Below are positions 47,051 to 57,640 of a DNA stretch of 64,000 bases, piece by piece. The DNA is from Fasciola hepatica (Eukaryota; Platyhelminthes; Trematoda; Plagiorchiida; Fasciolidae). The DNA is taken from the NCBI GenBank assembly GCA_948099385.1, contig CANUEZ040000196.1, positions 107,001 to 171,000 on the forward strand, given 5' to 3'. The notes under the pieces are model-generated. The model was not told the DNA's origin. It ran no database searches and worked only from the letters and a program-made list of their open reading frames with translations. Position 1 is the stretch's first letter. Every line of letters begins with the position of its first letter. A program made the translations under genes and the position numbers.

Positions 47051-47524
47051 CCCGAATCGGAATTCCATGTCGTCAGGATTTATTTGGCAGTTATTTGATA
47101 AATGCTGCCATTTGGTATGTTCTGAGGAAGTTTAGGTAGACAATTTTGATAAACCACTCAACGGCCACCAAAAAACGCCCCTTCTCTTGGTGCAATAAAT
47201 ACACAGCATCATCATTTCCCAAGGTTGGCATAGCTTCCGCGTTGACCCCGTTGAGTAAAGCCCAGAACCAAGGCGAATCTAGCCAAGAATCAAGATAGAT
47301 TCGGTGCTAGTTTGCAGATAGATATAACTGTCAGCCTCAACAACTATCTATCATTAGATCAATCAGCGGAATCAGGTTCATCGTCTGACAATCGTTCATG
47401 CTCAACGGGCAAGGCACAGACAATGGCAGTAGCAAATTTGAAATGATAGAGTAACGTTTTTGCGATAAAATGAAGGGTTGACTTGTGGGACCACCAAAGG
47501 AAATATACGTTGGTCGTCCAGTGG
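47051..47524. other. Upstream flank of the Gypsy element; 5' LTR expected here
   Basis: The 5' LTR of the element at 47.5-50.6 kb should lie here, but I see no clear match to the presumed 3' LTR start at 50,527. Either the LTR is lost or diverged beyond eye recognition. Confidence 0.3.
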
Positions 47525-47744
47525 CAAAGGTACACATGCACACACACAACTACTGACAGCAAAAAGGCGAGGCTACCGCAATTATCCATTCTTGTCATTT
47601 TCACAGCTGGGGTTGACGATGGTGAATTGCTAGTGCCTCCGCGTATCTAAATAGTCAGTAATGGTTTCTGACATGAGTGACTGTGAACGCCGTGCTCAGA
47701 CTGCCACATTGGCTGGTAAAAAAACGAATAACTATGCATTGTAA
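47525..47744 (+). repeat. Leader of a Gypsy element
   Basis: Non-coding stretch just upstream of gag, repeated at 32,415-32,620. It may include the end of the 5' LTR and the primer-binding site, which I cannot place. Confidence 0.5.
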
Positions 47745-48110
47745 GTGCGAGGGAAAAGTGTGTCGTGTCGCGAATTCATTCAAAAACTGACTAAGCAAGC
47801 TGCCCGCTGTAATTATAGAGATCGGTTGAAGGCGATGCTTTGCGATCGACTAATTGCCGAAATCAACAGCATCACGATACAGCGGTGCTTACTGGAACAG
47901 AATAGCTTGAACATTTCAGAGGCTCGCAGAATTTGTGAGCCATTTGTTGGTAGTCCGTCTTTCCTGGGATTGAATGCATTACGAGCCATGAGCCACTCAC
48001 TTTAATTTCATGCACCGTCAGCCACTCCCGTTGATCCTGTGATTCTCCCACAGCTGGTGATACAATGCTTCAACAAGCGTGGCAGGATGGCAGTGGAGCC
48101 GGTGAAGTTG
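47745..48110 (+). pseudogene. Ty3/Gypsy gag remnant
   Basis: Frame 47,745-48,005 has the capsid signature CREFIQKLTKQAARCNYRDRL followed by MLCDRLIAEI and a QRCLLEQNSL stretch, as in the gags at 12.9 and 17.2 kb. Nucleocapsid and protease are missing: sequence passes within 100 bases to the start of the RT region. Confidence 0.75.
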
Positions 48111-49227
48111 GAAGTCGATGGTGATCCAGTGTTCGTCGAACGAAGAGTGCTGTACAACGGTTAAACGGAGGTGTTCTGAAAGTACTGAGGTAAATGGAGT
48201 GGAAGGGTGTGATCACTTTAGTCAGTCCCTTTTTTTGGGTGACTCCGATAGTTGTGGCAATGAAAAGCGATGGAAAGATGCCACGTACATTTTGCCACTA
48301 CAGCGCGACTACGAAGATTTGCGGCGATTAACATGAAACCGGCGATTTTATGAAACCCATGCTCCACTGTACATTTTTTCGAAAATTGATCTCGCTTACG
48401 CATGCCGATAGATTCCACTGCTCCCATAATCGAGATGGCTTACCATCATCAACAACCTTTGGGGTATGTTTCAGTACATATTTATACATTCTGGACTACG
48501 CCTTGCATTCGGCATTTTTCAGGCTGCTATCGACCGGAGTACTGAATTATCAGGATAGTGTAATCGTCTGTGGTGGGTCGAAATATGAACATGATCATCC
48601 CTTAATACAGACCTTGGAGTGATTCGTAGCCAAGAATGTTGTGATCAAGCTCTCAAAATGCAAATTTGGTGTCCGGGAAATGAGATTCTTTGGGTTCACG
48701 GTGAATGTCAGTAGAAACCAGCCAGGTCCGGATCGTTTCATACCCCTTGCTGAAATAGAGTCACCAAAGGATCAAGCACACTTGAGGTTGATCCTTGGTT
48801 ATCTTCAGTTACATTCCGGGTTCATGCCGAAGTTTGCTAAAGAGGCAAAGTCGTTATTCCTCGCCTATCCATCCAATGTGTAGCAGGGACGGACCAGTGG
48901 GAGAGAGCCGTGCGAGAGCTAATTATTAGCACAGATGAACGTCAAAGATTATCCCCATTCGTGCCATCCGAACACACAGTGCTAATCGCTGATGCATCTG
49001 AGCTAGGAATGGGCGCGATTCCTGGACGAGATGAATGCTCGGTCATCTGTATCTCTCGACGTCTGGATGCTGCTGAGAGAAGATGCTCGCAGACACTGAA
49101 AGATGCTTCAGTTGTATACTTCACAAGCACCTGTTTGGATTACAGTTCACAATTGTCACGGACCACTAAATGCCACAGTTTCTATTCAACCCGAATAAAT
49201 CAGTTTCTGAGTCCACAGCCGCCATGA
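48050..49227 (+). pseudogene. Ty3/Gypsy reverse transcriptase and RNase H
   Basis: RT begins with a CFNKRGRMAVEPVKLEVD stretch; at about 48,240 TPIVVAMKSDGKMP marks the fingers. At 48,540-48,580 NYQDSVIVCGG is the catalytic YxDD box with the second Asp changed to Ser. Frame 48,641-48,883 is the thumb (KLSKCKFGVREMRFFGFTV, then LRLILGYLQLHSGFMPKFA). RNase H follows at 48,910-49,227 with the catalytic Asp in LIADASELGMGAIPG and CISRRLDAAERRCSQT. The middle of the palm is degraded or partly deleted (48,300-48,480). Stops lie between domains. All parts are on one strand in normal order. Confidence 0.85.
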
Positions 49228-49554
49228 TGCAACGGTGGAGTATTGCCCTGGTTGCATATTATTAAAATATCCTACATCGGCCTGGTGAAACAATTCCGCA
49301 TGCTGATGTTCTATCAAGATTTCCGCGATTCGCCGCAGCTGAACAGTGTTATTTCATGTCAACTGCCAATCCAGTGTCGAGAGATAGTAATACTCGTCAG
49401 CATTCGCTGCTATCAAGAAAGACTGGCCACCGGAGTTGAAACGAAAGTATTCACAGTTTTTCGTGAACCGAGAGTAATTATGCATTTCAACCTGACGAAG
49501 TACTGTGTCGTGGTGATCGGTTGGCCATGCCTCCTCTCCTAGACAAAACGGTAC

Positions 49555-50320
49555 TAGAAGACATGCATAAAAGTCACTTTTGGTTTGGAGAAGATGAAGT
49601 CTCTGGCTCGGCCGATGTACTGATGGCCTTAGTTGGATGCGGACATATGAACAACAGCGAAGAACTCTGACGCGTATCTACATAAAGCGAAATCGAAACC
49701 AAACAACCAGAACCCGTGGCACGACAGCTAGATACCATTGCAACGTATACAAGCCGATTTCTGCGGTCCGTTCCTGAACAGATACCATGCCCTCGTACTG
49801 ATCCACTCATACTCGAAATGGTCTGAAGTATTTTTGACATCAACGCCAAACACGTTGTTCGTAAGCCCGGCCTTAAGGGAAGCTTCAGTCGGGAAGGTAT
49901 CCCAAAAGTGCTGGTCACCGAAAATTGTTTTCAGTTCTGCGCATTTGAGTTGAGATATGAGTTGGATAAAATTGGCTGTCAACATCTTCGAAAGGCACCC
50001 CGACAATTATGTTCTAAGGGCGCTGTGGAAATTTTGGTAAATAATTGAAAAGCGCAATCGCCTAAGCCAATCCAAATACGCTGCCGGAATTGGAGACGTG
50101 TCTGGATATTTCTCTCTGGCAACATCGGAACTCAGGGCATTCAACGACGAAAGAGACTCCAGCCATGTTGTTCAAATCTAGAATAATCAGGTCGTCACTA
50201 AGATGCTTGGATTCCAGTGGTGTAGCATGCTTTGGAGGCAACGATCTTCGACCAGTTAGTGCGATCAAAACAAAGCAACTTGTTCATTCCACGGTCAAGA
50301 TCACGGACCTTTAAGACACA
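49555..50320 (+). pseudogene. Ty3/Gypsy integrase
   Basis: Zinc-binding start MHKSHF at about 49,565, then the catalytic core IQADFCGPFLNRYHALVL with the first Asp (D-35-E triad), HSYSKWSEVFLTSTPN, and in shifted frames the rest, including VTENCFQFCAFEL, where the second catalytic Asp has become Glu. After it come YRNSGHST-like and KETPAMLFKSRIIRS, and near 50,245 GNDLRPV, the usual end of this integrase subfamily. Multiple frameshifts. Confidence 0.8.
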
Positions 50321-50510
50321 ACCTTACATCGGCGCCACATTAGTCAATATCATTTCAGAGAAGCTCCCCAATTCACAGCAGATAACGTGACCGAGAATGA
50401 TGATCGTGCTGCTCCAAACGAAGAAAACAAAACAGTCGATGAAACCCACCTACAGCCTACTGCACCAATCCGAAGATCTGTCCTGCAAGCATGTCAATTC
50501 GATGAGAATT

Positions 50511-50650
50511 TTTGGAGAGAGGGAGGCTGTATTGATCCGATTGACTCCACAATCGGTCCAGTGCGCTACTGCTTCATTTCCAGTATCTAGCCAATCGGAT
50601 AAAGCCGAGTTGTAATTGTTAGATCGTCCAGATACAGTGATATCGCCTTG
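50511..50650 (+). repeat. Polypurine tract and start of 3' LTR
   Basis: The purine run GGAGAGAGGGAGG at 50,514-50,526 is directly followed by TGTATTGATC. In Gypsy elements the polypurine tract primes plus-strand DNA and abuts the 3' LTR, which begins with TG. The pol-tail frame 50,387-50,590 (ending FDENFWREGGC...) overlaps it, as is common. LTR extent was not determined. Confidence 0.5.
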
Positions 50651-50947
50651 TGATTGGTCAAGACGTTATTTGCCAATGAATACATGACTTTCTGTAGATA
50701 AACGAGTGAACATCAACCAAATGCAACAGAATACATTCTTGATGTTCGTGTCTGATCTTGTCATTCTTCGAGTGCGCATAGTTCGGGTCCAGTTTATATC
50801 ATTACGTACGACTGGCTGGTTTGATACAATTCCTACAGCCAAACCATTTCGTTTTCCAGTAGAACAGTAGAGGCATGTGAATCAGTTTTGTCCGCACCAT
50901 TTTAGACCCACTTACAGATTACGTGCTAATTAGAACCCTTCGTCACC

Positions 50948-51457
50948 ATGCAGAACGGAAATGGTAACTTGGTTGCAAGTAGGTATTCAAAGGTAAGTTA
51001 ATGCTAACCCAAAGAACAACGAGGCCGCAGGTGCAACCAAATAGAATGGATCTTAGTTTTTGATGTGCTTTTGAACTTAGCCCTACGCAAATGGTATATT
51101 CAAGCGTGGTGGTTAAGGAACGAAATGATTTTTAGTATTGTTGAATGGAGCAAATTTAGATGGGCTTCTGAAGTGCTTCTATTGATTTTTAGGCCTCAGT
51201 GCGGCCGTTTACCAATTTGAATTTGTCTCAGCCCGGCTATACCGTTCACTCTCGTTTGCCTCGTATGCCTATCGATCCGCAGTCAGCTGACCTTACTGAT
51301 GCATGCACACGCAGGTACAGTCCTCCCGTGTAACGATTTGATCAATTACTTTTTGTATAAACGCGTTTGCAGTCACACCGCATCAGCCTTTTCTCTACAC
51401 TCCCAACAGTGTTACGGATGGTTCGAAGTGTCATGTCATGTCTTTCATCGAAAATAG
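50948..51457 (+). CDS. Candidate small three-exon host gene (or 5' end of a larger one)
   Basis: Exon 1 is 50,948-50,992: ATG in a good context (GTCACCATGC), MQNGNGNLVASRYSK, ending at a perfect donor AAG/GTAAGT. Exon 2 is 51,193-51,314, after TTGATTTTTAG, in phase and without stops (ASVRPFTNLNLSQPGYTVHS..., then DPQSADLTDACTR), ending CGCAG/GTACAG. A third exon may start at 51,373 after GTTTGCAG, stays in phase and stops at 51,455-51,457, giving about 84 codons; an alternative acceptor lies at 51,409. Introns of 200 and 58 bases fit the short 5' introns known from schistosomes. Product not recognised. The last exon is the least certain, and the real gene may continue far downstream. Confidence 0.42.
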
Positions 51458-52265
51458 TCAATGTCAATCAGTGCAACGTGTCTAGCCAATAAGGCCAAGC
51501 GGTTTACATCGGTTCTGGATCTGTAATGCGAACGGATCAGCTTGTGTTCTAATAGTTTCAGTACTTGATTCACATTCTACTAAGATGCACGTAGTTCAGT
51601 TTAGCGTAAACATTGGAAAAACGATTTCATTTATTTTCTGATGTAGAAAAACAAAGTATCTGATACTATCCTGGAACTGCCCGCTGATATTTTCCATCCC
51701 ATCTTTAATTTATGTATATCCATCAGAAAATAACGTGGGACATTCGAAAGGCTCCATTGGCGGAACCAGAAAATAACGGGGAACCGAAATGAAATCAGTG
51801 AAACAGTTATGGAAAATGGAGAAATCTGGTTTGACAGAACTGCGTAAGTTCTTCAGAGTGCAAAGGCCAATTAAGTCACCTGTATCCAGAGTACACTAGC
51901 TGCGTTTGGATGTCAACTAGTACTAGTTATTGGAGATAACCAAACAGGAACTCTCCCGACAAAGTAAGATCTTCTCCATCAACTTGAGCACAGAGGAAGT
52001 GATGACGATGGAACAAGTCGTTTCGATTAGAGCGGAAAACATTATTTTGAAAAGATACCGCTGCTACGGTTTTCCAGCAGGTAAAAATAGCACAGGGCAA
52101 AACCAAATCAGACTGTTCCGTATTGAACTAAAAGTAGAAATATGACCAGTATTCCAAAAGAAATCCCAACTGGTGCCTCCAAATGTCTCAGTATGGTCTA
52201 GGGTGGATGCTTCAGGCTCCTAGAAAACTATTCGTCCTAAATGCCCCTCAAAATGCTCCCAAAAG
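51458..52265. other. No recognisable gene
   Basis: A 71-codon frame at 51,930-52,145 is unrecognised. If the gene at 50.95 kb continues, this would be intron. Confidence 0.4.
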
Positions 52266-52715
52266 ACGGTGCGTCTAACACAGCTTCTGCTGAGGAAGTC
52301 CTACTCACTGCCTTCTCGTGGCGGAGGTGTTCACGCTAAAACGAGAAGACGAAAGTAAAGGCACGTCACTCTCACCCGGATTGGCTGACTAATAGTCCCT
52401 CTAAAGTAAATGGCTAAACCCTGATTCCAAACCAACCATAGATGGCGCATGAGGCAAACAACGGTATGCCCACCGGCATCTGTGGCGGTAAATGCACTGG
52501 GTACACAAGATGTTTGGCCTCATCCGAAGGGCGAATGAACCAAGGAATCAGTCTACGGCCCTCAGTGGGTTACGGGCCCCACATTTCATCCCGCTGCCTT
52601 GCGGGCTAGGCTTTGAATAGCTAGAAGCTGCGGTTGAGGATCCCTAAGGAAATCACCAGCTTTGGCTTGTGTAGGTTTGGATCCTGCCAGCGACCCCAAT
52701 TGTGATGACCAGATT
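52266..52715. repeat. GC-rich block, probable transposon 5' or 3' end
   Basis: Clearly richer in GC than its flanks, with stops in all frames. It abuts the putative LTR of block C' and is not present next to block C on the left. It resembles untranslated ends of fluke LINEs, but I cannot confirm a family. Confidence 0.3.
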
Positions 52716-54040
52716 GCATGAAACGAAATCAGAAATCACACCAACTGGTGCTGGAATGTATTGTTGTTTAGCGTATAAAATACGGCCTATATATGGGCAT
52801 GAAATATGGAAGGGATAGCATTCACACCAAAGTATTTATCCATCAGTATTGTGATTGGTGGACAAAAATTTGCCAGACAATGTCACATGATATGCGCGCG
52901 ACACGCATACTGCGATGATCAGGATTTATCTTAGGAACGAGATGAGTCATACGCGCATGACTCATTTGTTCGTATGCAGAAATGCGTGGATGCTGATTGG
53001 AATGTATATCGAACGAATGAACACTGATTGATCCTTAGTTGTTTTCTCGACCCGCATGTGAATATGACAGCATCAACACATCCTACCCCCTGTTATCCTG
53101 CAGTCATGACGCCACTCATTAGAACATTCGACACAGGGTTAAGACGAGGTATTCTACGCAATAGAACTAGATTGCAAACGTGTATGTCTCCTTCCACTTC
53201 ATCGGGTCGCTCTTCAACTGGTATTCTATTGCATACCTGATCAGTGTGTCTTTTATGAGCTGAACCATTTCGTGAATCCGTAATTTCCCAAAATCTCTAT
53301 CCAGCCTGTCGTGTAGTAATATTTATGGATGGTCAGAGCCAGTTATCAGGAGAACAGGGAATATCTGTTGAATCCTGGGCCTTTAAAGACTCTCGCAGTT
53401 TACACGTCCTGTAAAGAACCACAGAATGGTTTGACGAACTCACTTGAACTTCCGATGTTTCAATAGAGTTTTATGGGATGCGATTTGAGCACGTACGTCG
53501 AGGTGATGTACGCAACTTTGACTTTCTGGGTAGAGTAGATTTCCCATTTGGTCATGGTTTCCAGTGGCTGAGTCTTCCCTTCACTTTGAGCATATGAACG
53601 CTCGTAAGTTCGTGCGTGAGTTGTTCGACATGATGAATTCTCATCGAACAAAGTTAGCAGTAGATCCGGACTTCTCATTGCACTCAAACACCGAATGGAT
53701 GGACTGTCACGTGGAATCTTAAAGTTAACAGTTACCGACTGGCCACTATCCCTTCTATTACTCAAATCACGTTCACCGAGATGATCAAGCCCATGACCGG
53801 TAACACCACATACTAACATCGCCGTTTTCTTTGTTCGCAGATCCATAATATCTTAACCAAAATGCACTCAGGAAGAGTAGATTCCGAACTTCCAGTATTC
53901 ACAATGAAATTGTGTCTAGCTTCAGATGCAAATACAACAGTCTTATGATTGAATTTCTGGTCACCACCGCGATGATGTAGTGACAAACAGGTTTAATACA
54001 GCACCATCTGGCTTAGTCTCAGTTGGGTTACACACATTCC
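52716..54040 (-). pseudogene. Ty3/Gypsy protease and pol tail with LTR (block C', right copy)
   Basis: Inverted counterpart of about 13,360-14,645. On the minus strand: protease with NTGSSESTLPE, where the active-site Asp is Asn (about 53,895), CGVTGHGLDHLGERDL in frame 53,460-53,846, then the same direct passage to the pol tail and the LTR-like stretch (52,716-53,040). The gag upstream is not recognisable; homology fades at about 54,040. Confidence 0.7.
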
Positions 54041-54564
54041 TTCTTAAGCACATTATCATTGTGAATGACGGTTATCAGAAGGGAGTCATACTGTAGAACA
54101 TCACTCGGAATCAATGTTAGAACATCTAATTTTATCCAATAAACTTTAACCCACAAAGACCTACATCGACACAATCTCTCCACTATGAACGATTAAGTTA
54201 CCACCACTAGTAAGGACGTCCCCTGCAACACGGGAACTCCTCTTTTTTCGAATAACCACACTCACATTCAGCACAGGGCTACTCATGGCACATTTTCACC
54301 CTGTTGTGTCCGGTACGCGAATATTTGTCCAGCTGCTTCGAACTACAGTAAACCGAACCTTCACGTGGTTTTAGAAAAATCAATTTATTTCCAGAATCCC
54401 GCCGTCAAAATACTCGTGGTGCTCCCCATAGCAGAACAACGATGGATAAAGCACACAGATATATACAAAACTACTCTACAACATTATCACTGACAGTACA
54501 GTTTTCTTCAATGGTTTCCGCGGCTATTTCTACAGATTTGCGTTGACCAATATCCTAACACGCT
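54041..54564. other. Sequence between C' and B'
   Basis: No match to the 3.7 kb that separates blocks B and C on the left. No gene seen. Confidence 0.4.
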
Positions 54565-56700
54565 TTCAACACAATCAACATTGGTAATGCTCTATGATGC
54601 GAATGACGATCATCCGCTGCAGACTGTAGACTGTGTTGCAGAATGACCCTAAACAATACTCAAACGATATTCCCGGGGTGACTTATTTGGTGGTGACCAA
54701 TTTGATGGTGGTACCCACGAGCAAGATATACATTTCAATAGGCACATGTGTGCATGCATTCAGTTTTCAAGTAGATCTTTATTTAGCCCAAAAAATACCA
54801 AACGTCTTCTAGTCTATCGTGAAATACCTCTACTTGATCCATGTGTTGTGATCTGAATCAGACAAAGCAATTACGTGTATGGGTTGATCCAGTTACTTAT
54901 CCGGCCAAACTAATCCGGCTAGCACATGAGCGCACAATTGCAAGGCTACGGGACACGCGTTCAATTAACTTTTGGGGATTAGAGCAAAGATACGAAGAAC
55001 GCATAACGAACCGCACATAAACCCAAAGCTGACTGTAGCTTCCGTCCACTGAAAACCAAATTTACTTCAAAAATAGAGATCAACCACACTATCAAATTGG
55101 AAAATCTTCGAAGAAATTTTCAGCTCGACTTTTCTGTAACGACGTTTACAAGGTGAACTATTACGGTGACGCAGCTCACTTATGGCCTCGGGTTATTCCG
55201 AATCATCCTCGCTGAACCCTAATTCTTAAATAAACGCCATTTATAAGTAGCTTCAATGAAAACGTGATCAAACAACAAACAATATCAATTTCAGATCTGG
55301 ATAGAATAAACCAGATTATTGTTACTTAGGGATATATATCAATATGTTGACGTAACTGTTACTCACGACGATTGATTTCGATCAAATACACCGTCTCAGC
55401 TGCCGCGTGTCATCCAATTTGCAAATCAGACGAATGAATTACTCCACATTAAGGTTGTTAGCCATATTTGATGGAAGATAATGCCACTGATGTGATGGGT
55501 TGAGTGTTTCTACCAAGCTTCTCCTCGAATCCAAAGATTGCTGACTTTCGATGACTGAATACGTAGAATTCGCATTGTTAGACCAAAGTAAATAAATCAT
55601 GTGAAATTGGCTTGCACAGACAGACGAATTTTGACCGGGGAGTCTGATGCTTTCGGTATGAAACCAACAATTTTGCAATGCGACATAAGAAGAAAAACAC
55701 AGATGAAGCGATCTTTCACCCATTTACTCTCATCGTACTTATGAACGTTCACCTCGGCAAAAACGAAGGCGAGATCTGCTAGCGTGTCAACCGTAAAGAT
55801 CCATCCGATAAGATTCGAGAGATTGCGGACTAAACCGTGTTTGCAGGCTTATGTTCATTATCCCATTTATATTCCTTCGAGACATGCAGAACGCTAGAGC
55901 AATCAGACCGGTTTCCCGATTTGCTGCATGTACAGAAAGCATGTTTCATCATCGTTTTTGTCTGCCGACTTTTGCTGTCTCATCAAACGGTCACATATGA
56001 CCGGTAGATCTTGGATTAGTTTATGTTTCGGCTGAGAAAACTGATACGATCATGCAATTTTACACTTAACATGGGCATGCACCCACATGCTAGACTGGAT
56101 ATCGTTGTGATAACGTGAACTCTGGGGTGATAAGAAAAGTTGCGAACAATTTCAAAATGATCACTCCAACAGTGCATCGATATCTGGTGGGTTGAGAAAG
56201 CAACCAGGAAATGTAAGGAAACGTCAGAATACATTGCTCTGTACAAAAACATATCAGGAACATGCACGAATTCAAAGGTGCCGTGTTGGTTTTGAATTAG
56301 GCAAAACGTCGTGGAAATAGACAATTACTCGGCCTTAGGAAAACAACTTGTGAACACTAGAAGATGCGCAACCATTTCACGGAAAAGTGTTTCCTCCAGG
56401 AAGCAGTGGACAAAGAGCAAACGCATATTGACACGGATAGAGTGAGCGGGATACTGATGCCGGAGAGGTAAGAATGTGTTCCGCCAAATAGTGGTGAACG
56501 GAGAAGAGGGTGGGTTTTGGTTAGGCATGGGTACATTCAAGAACACCATGCATACGGGCACAATTCGTCAATTACAAGGGTGGAAATTTGTCAATCATAA
56601 ACTTTGTTGTGGTCGACCACGGTTGTAGGTTTCGTACCGAGCTGGTTGAGATACTCGAAGGACCAAAGCGCATCCATTCAGGAAGTAAGATGAATTGGGT
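54565..56700 (+). pseudogene. Ty3/Gypsy gag-protease remnant (block B', right copy)
   Basis: Inverted counterpart of 6,955-8,775, traceable along its length. Near 56,380 a zinc-knuckle end NHFTEKC is seen, followed at about 56,480 by a protease-like FRQIVVNGEEGGFWLGMGTF in which the active-site triplet is replaced by Gly-Met-Gly. Both copies therefore have lost the catalytic Asp in different ways. The rest of gag is broken by stops. Confidence 0.5.
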
Positions 56701-57640
56701 GAAAATATGAGATGAATGTGAGTAGGTTTAAAGCTGAAAACTTCTACTTATGGATCACGGAGTTATTCAAGTTGACCAGAATAATCGTCTGACAATCGTT
56801 TCAGTTCAGCGGGTGCAACACAGACAGCGACACAAACAAATCCCGGGGTGATATTTGCGGTCAGTTTGAAGCACCGAGAACACTGACAGTAGTGTGCATG
56901 TTACAGAAGAATAATAAATAAGACTGCGTCCGAGGTGAGTAAACAACCGTGTTAGGATAAAAATAGAAGAAATATCAAGAAAGAGGATTAGATTTCCAAC
57001 CATGTTTTCAATGGAGGCTGCAAGGATTATGTTCCCATCTGTGGATAGGAATCCATCAAAAACCTGGGTTCCGTGTCATTCCACAATTTAGTATATATAT
57101 GTGATACTGATGAACTTACTCGGAAAAATATTTCTCCGTTTCCATCAGGAAATTGGAAAGGATTCCCACACGTGAAGGACTCAGAAGAACATGTCCGTCG
57201 ATCAGTTAGTTCGGTCACATCGACTAGCCCAAACTAACAGGTGGAAAATGACCGCTCGTTTGTGTATTACACAACAAGAAGACGGCTTGGTCTAAATAAT
57301 AAACCTTCAGCATTTTTCCTTCAATGGGCCTCGCCAATTTCCTTCCTTTTATTTAAGATCGATAGAAAATGTCTCGAGTAACTGTGGATCTGAAGAAAGC
57401 AGTAGTTCACACAAGGTGTATGGACCAGGTGCAACCAATGAGCCTAAATATTCAATTTAATTGGCTGCCTTCAACGTCTTCACACAATGTCAGATAAGGT
57501 AACGGGCTGCCCTTGCTAGAACTCTTGACAACTGTGAAGTAGATGTGGGCTGTGTCTCCGAAACACACACAAGAGACCCCACTTTTGTGACCTCGCTTCG
57601 CACCATAGGTGCAGCCTCAGTCTCTCGTGTTGCTCTCTAA
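56701..57640. other. Right-arm spacer between B' and A'
   Basis: Does not match the left spacer (5,401-6,057). A stretch at 56,780-56,900 (CGTCTGACAATCGTT, GGTGCAACACAGACAG) recalls 47,380-47,430 upstream of the Gypsy element and may be an LTR remnant. No gene. Confidence 0.35.
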
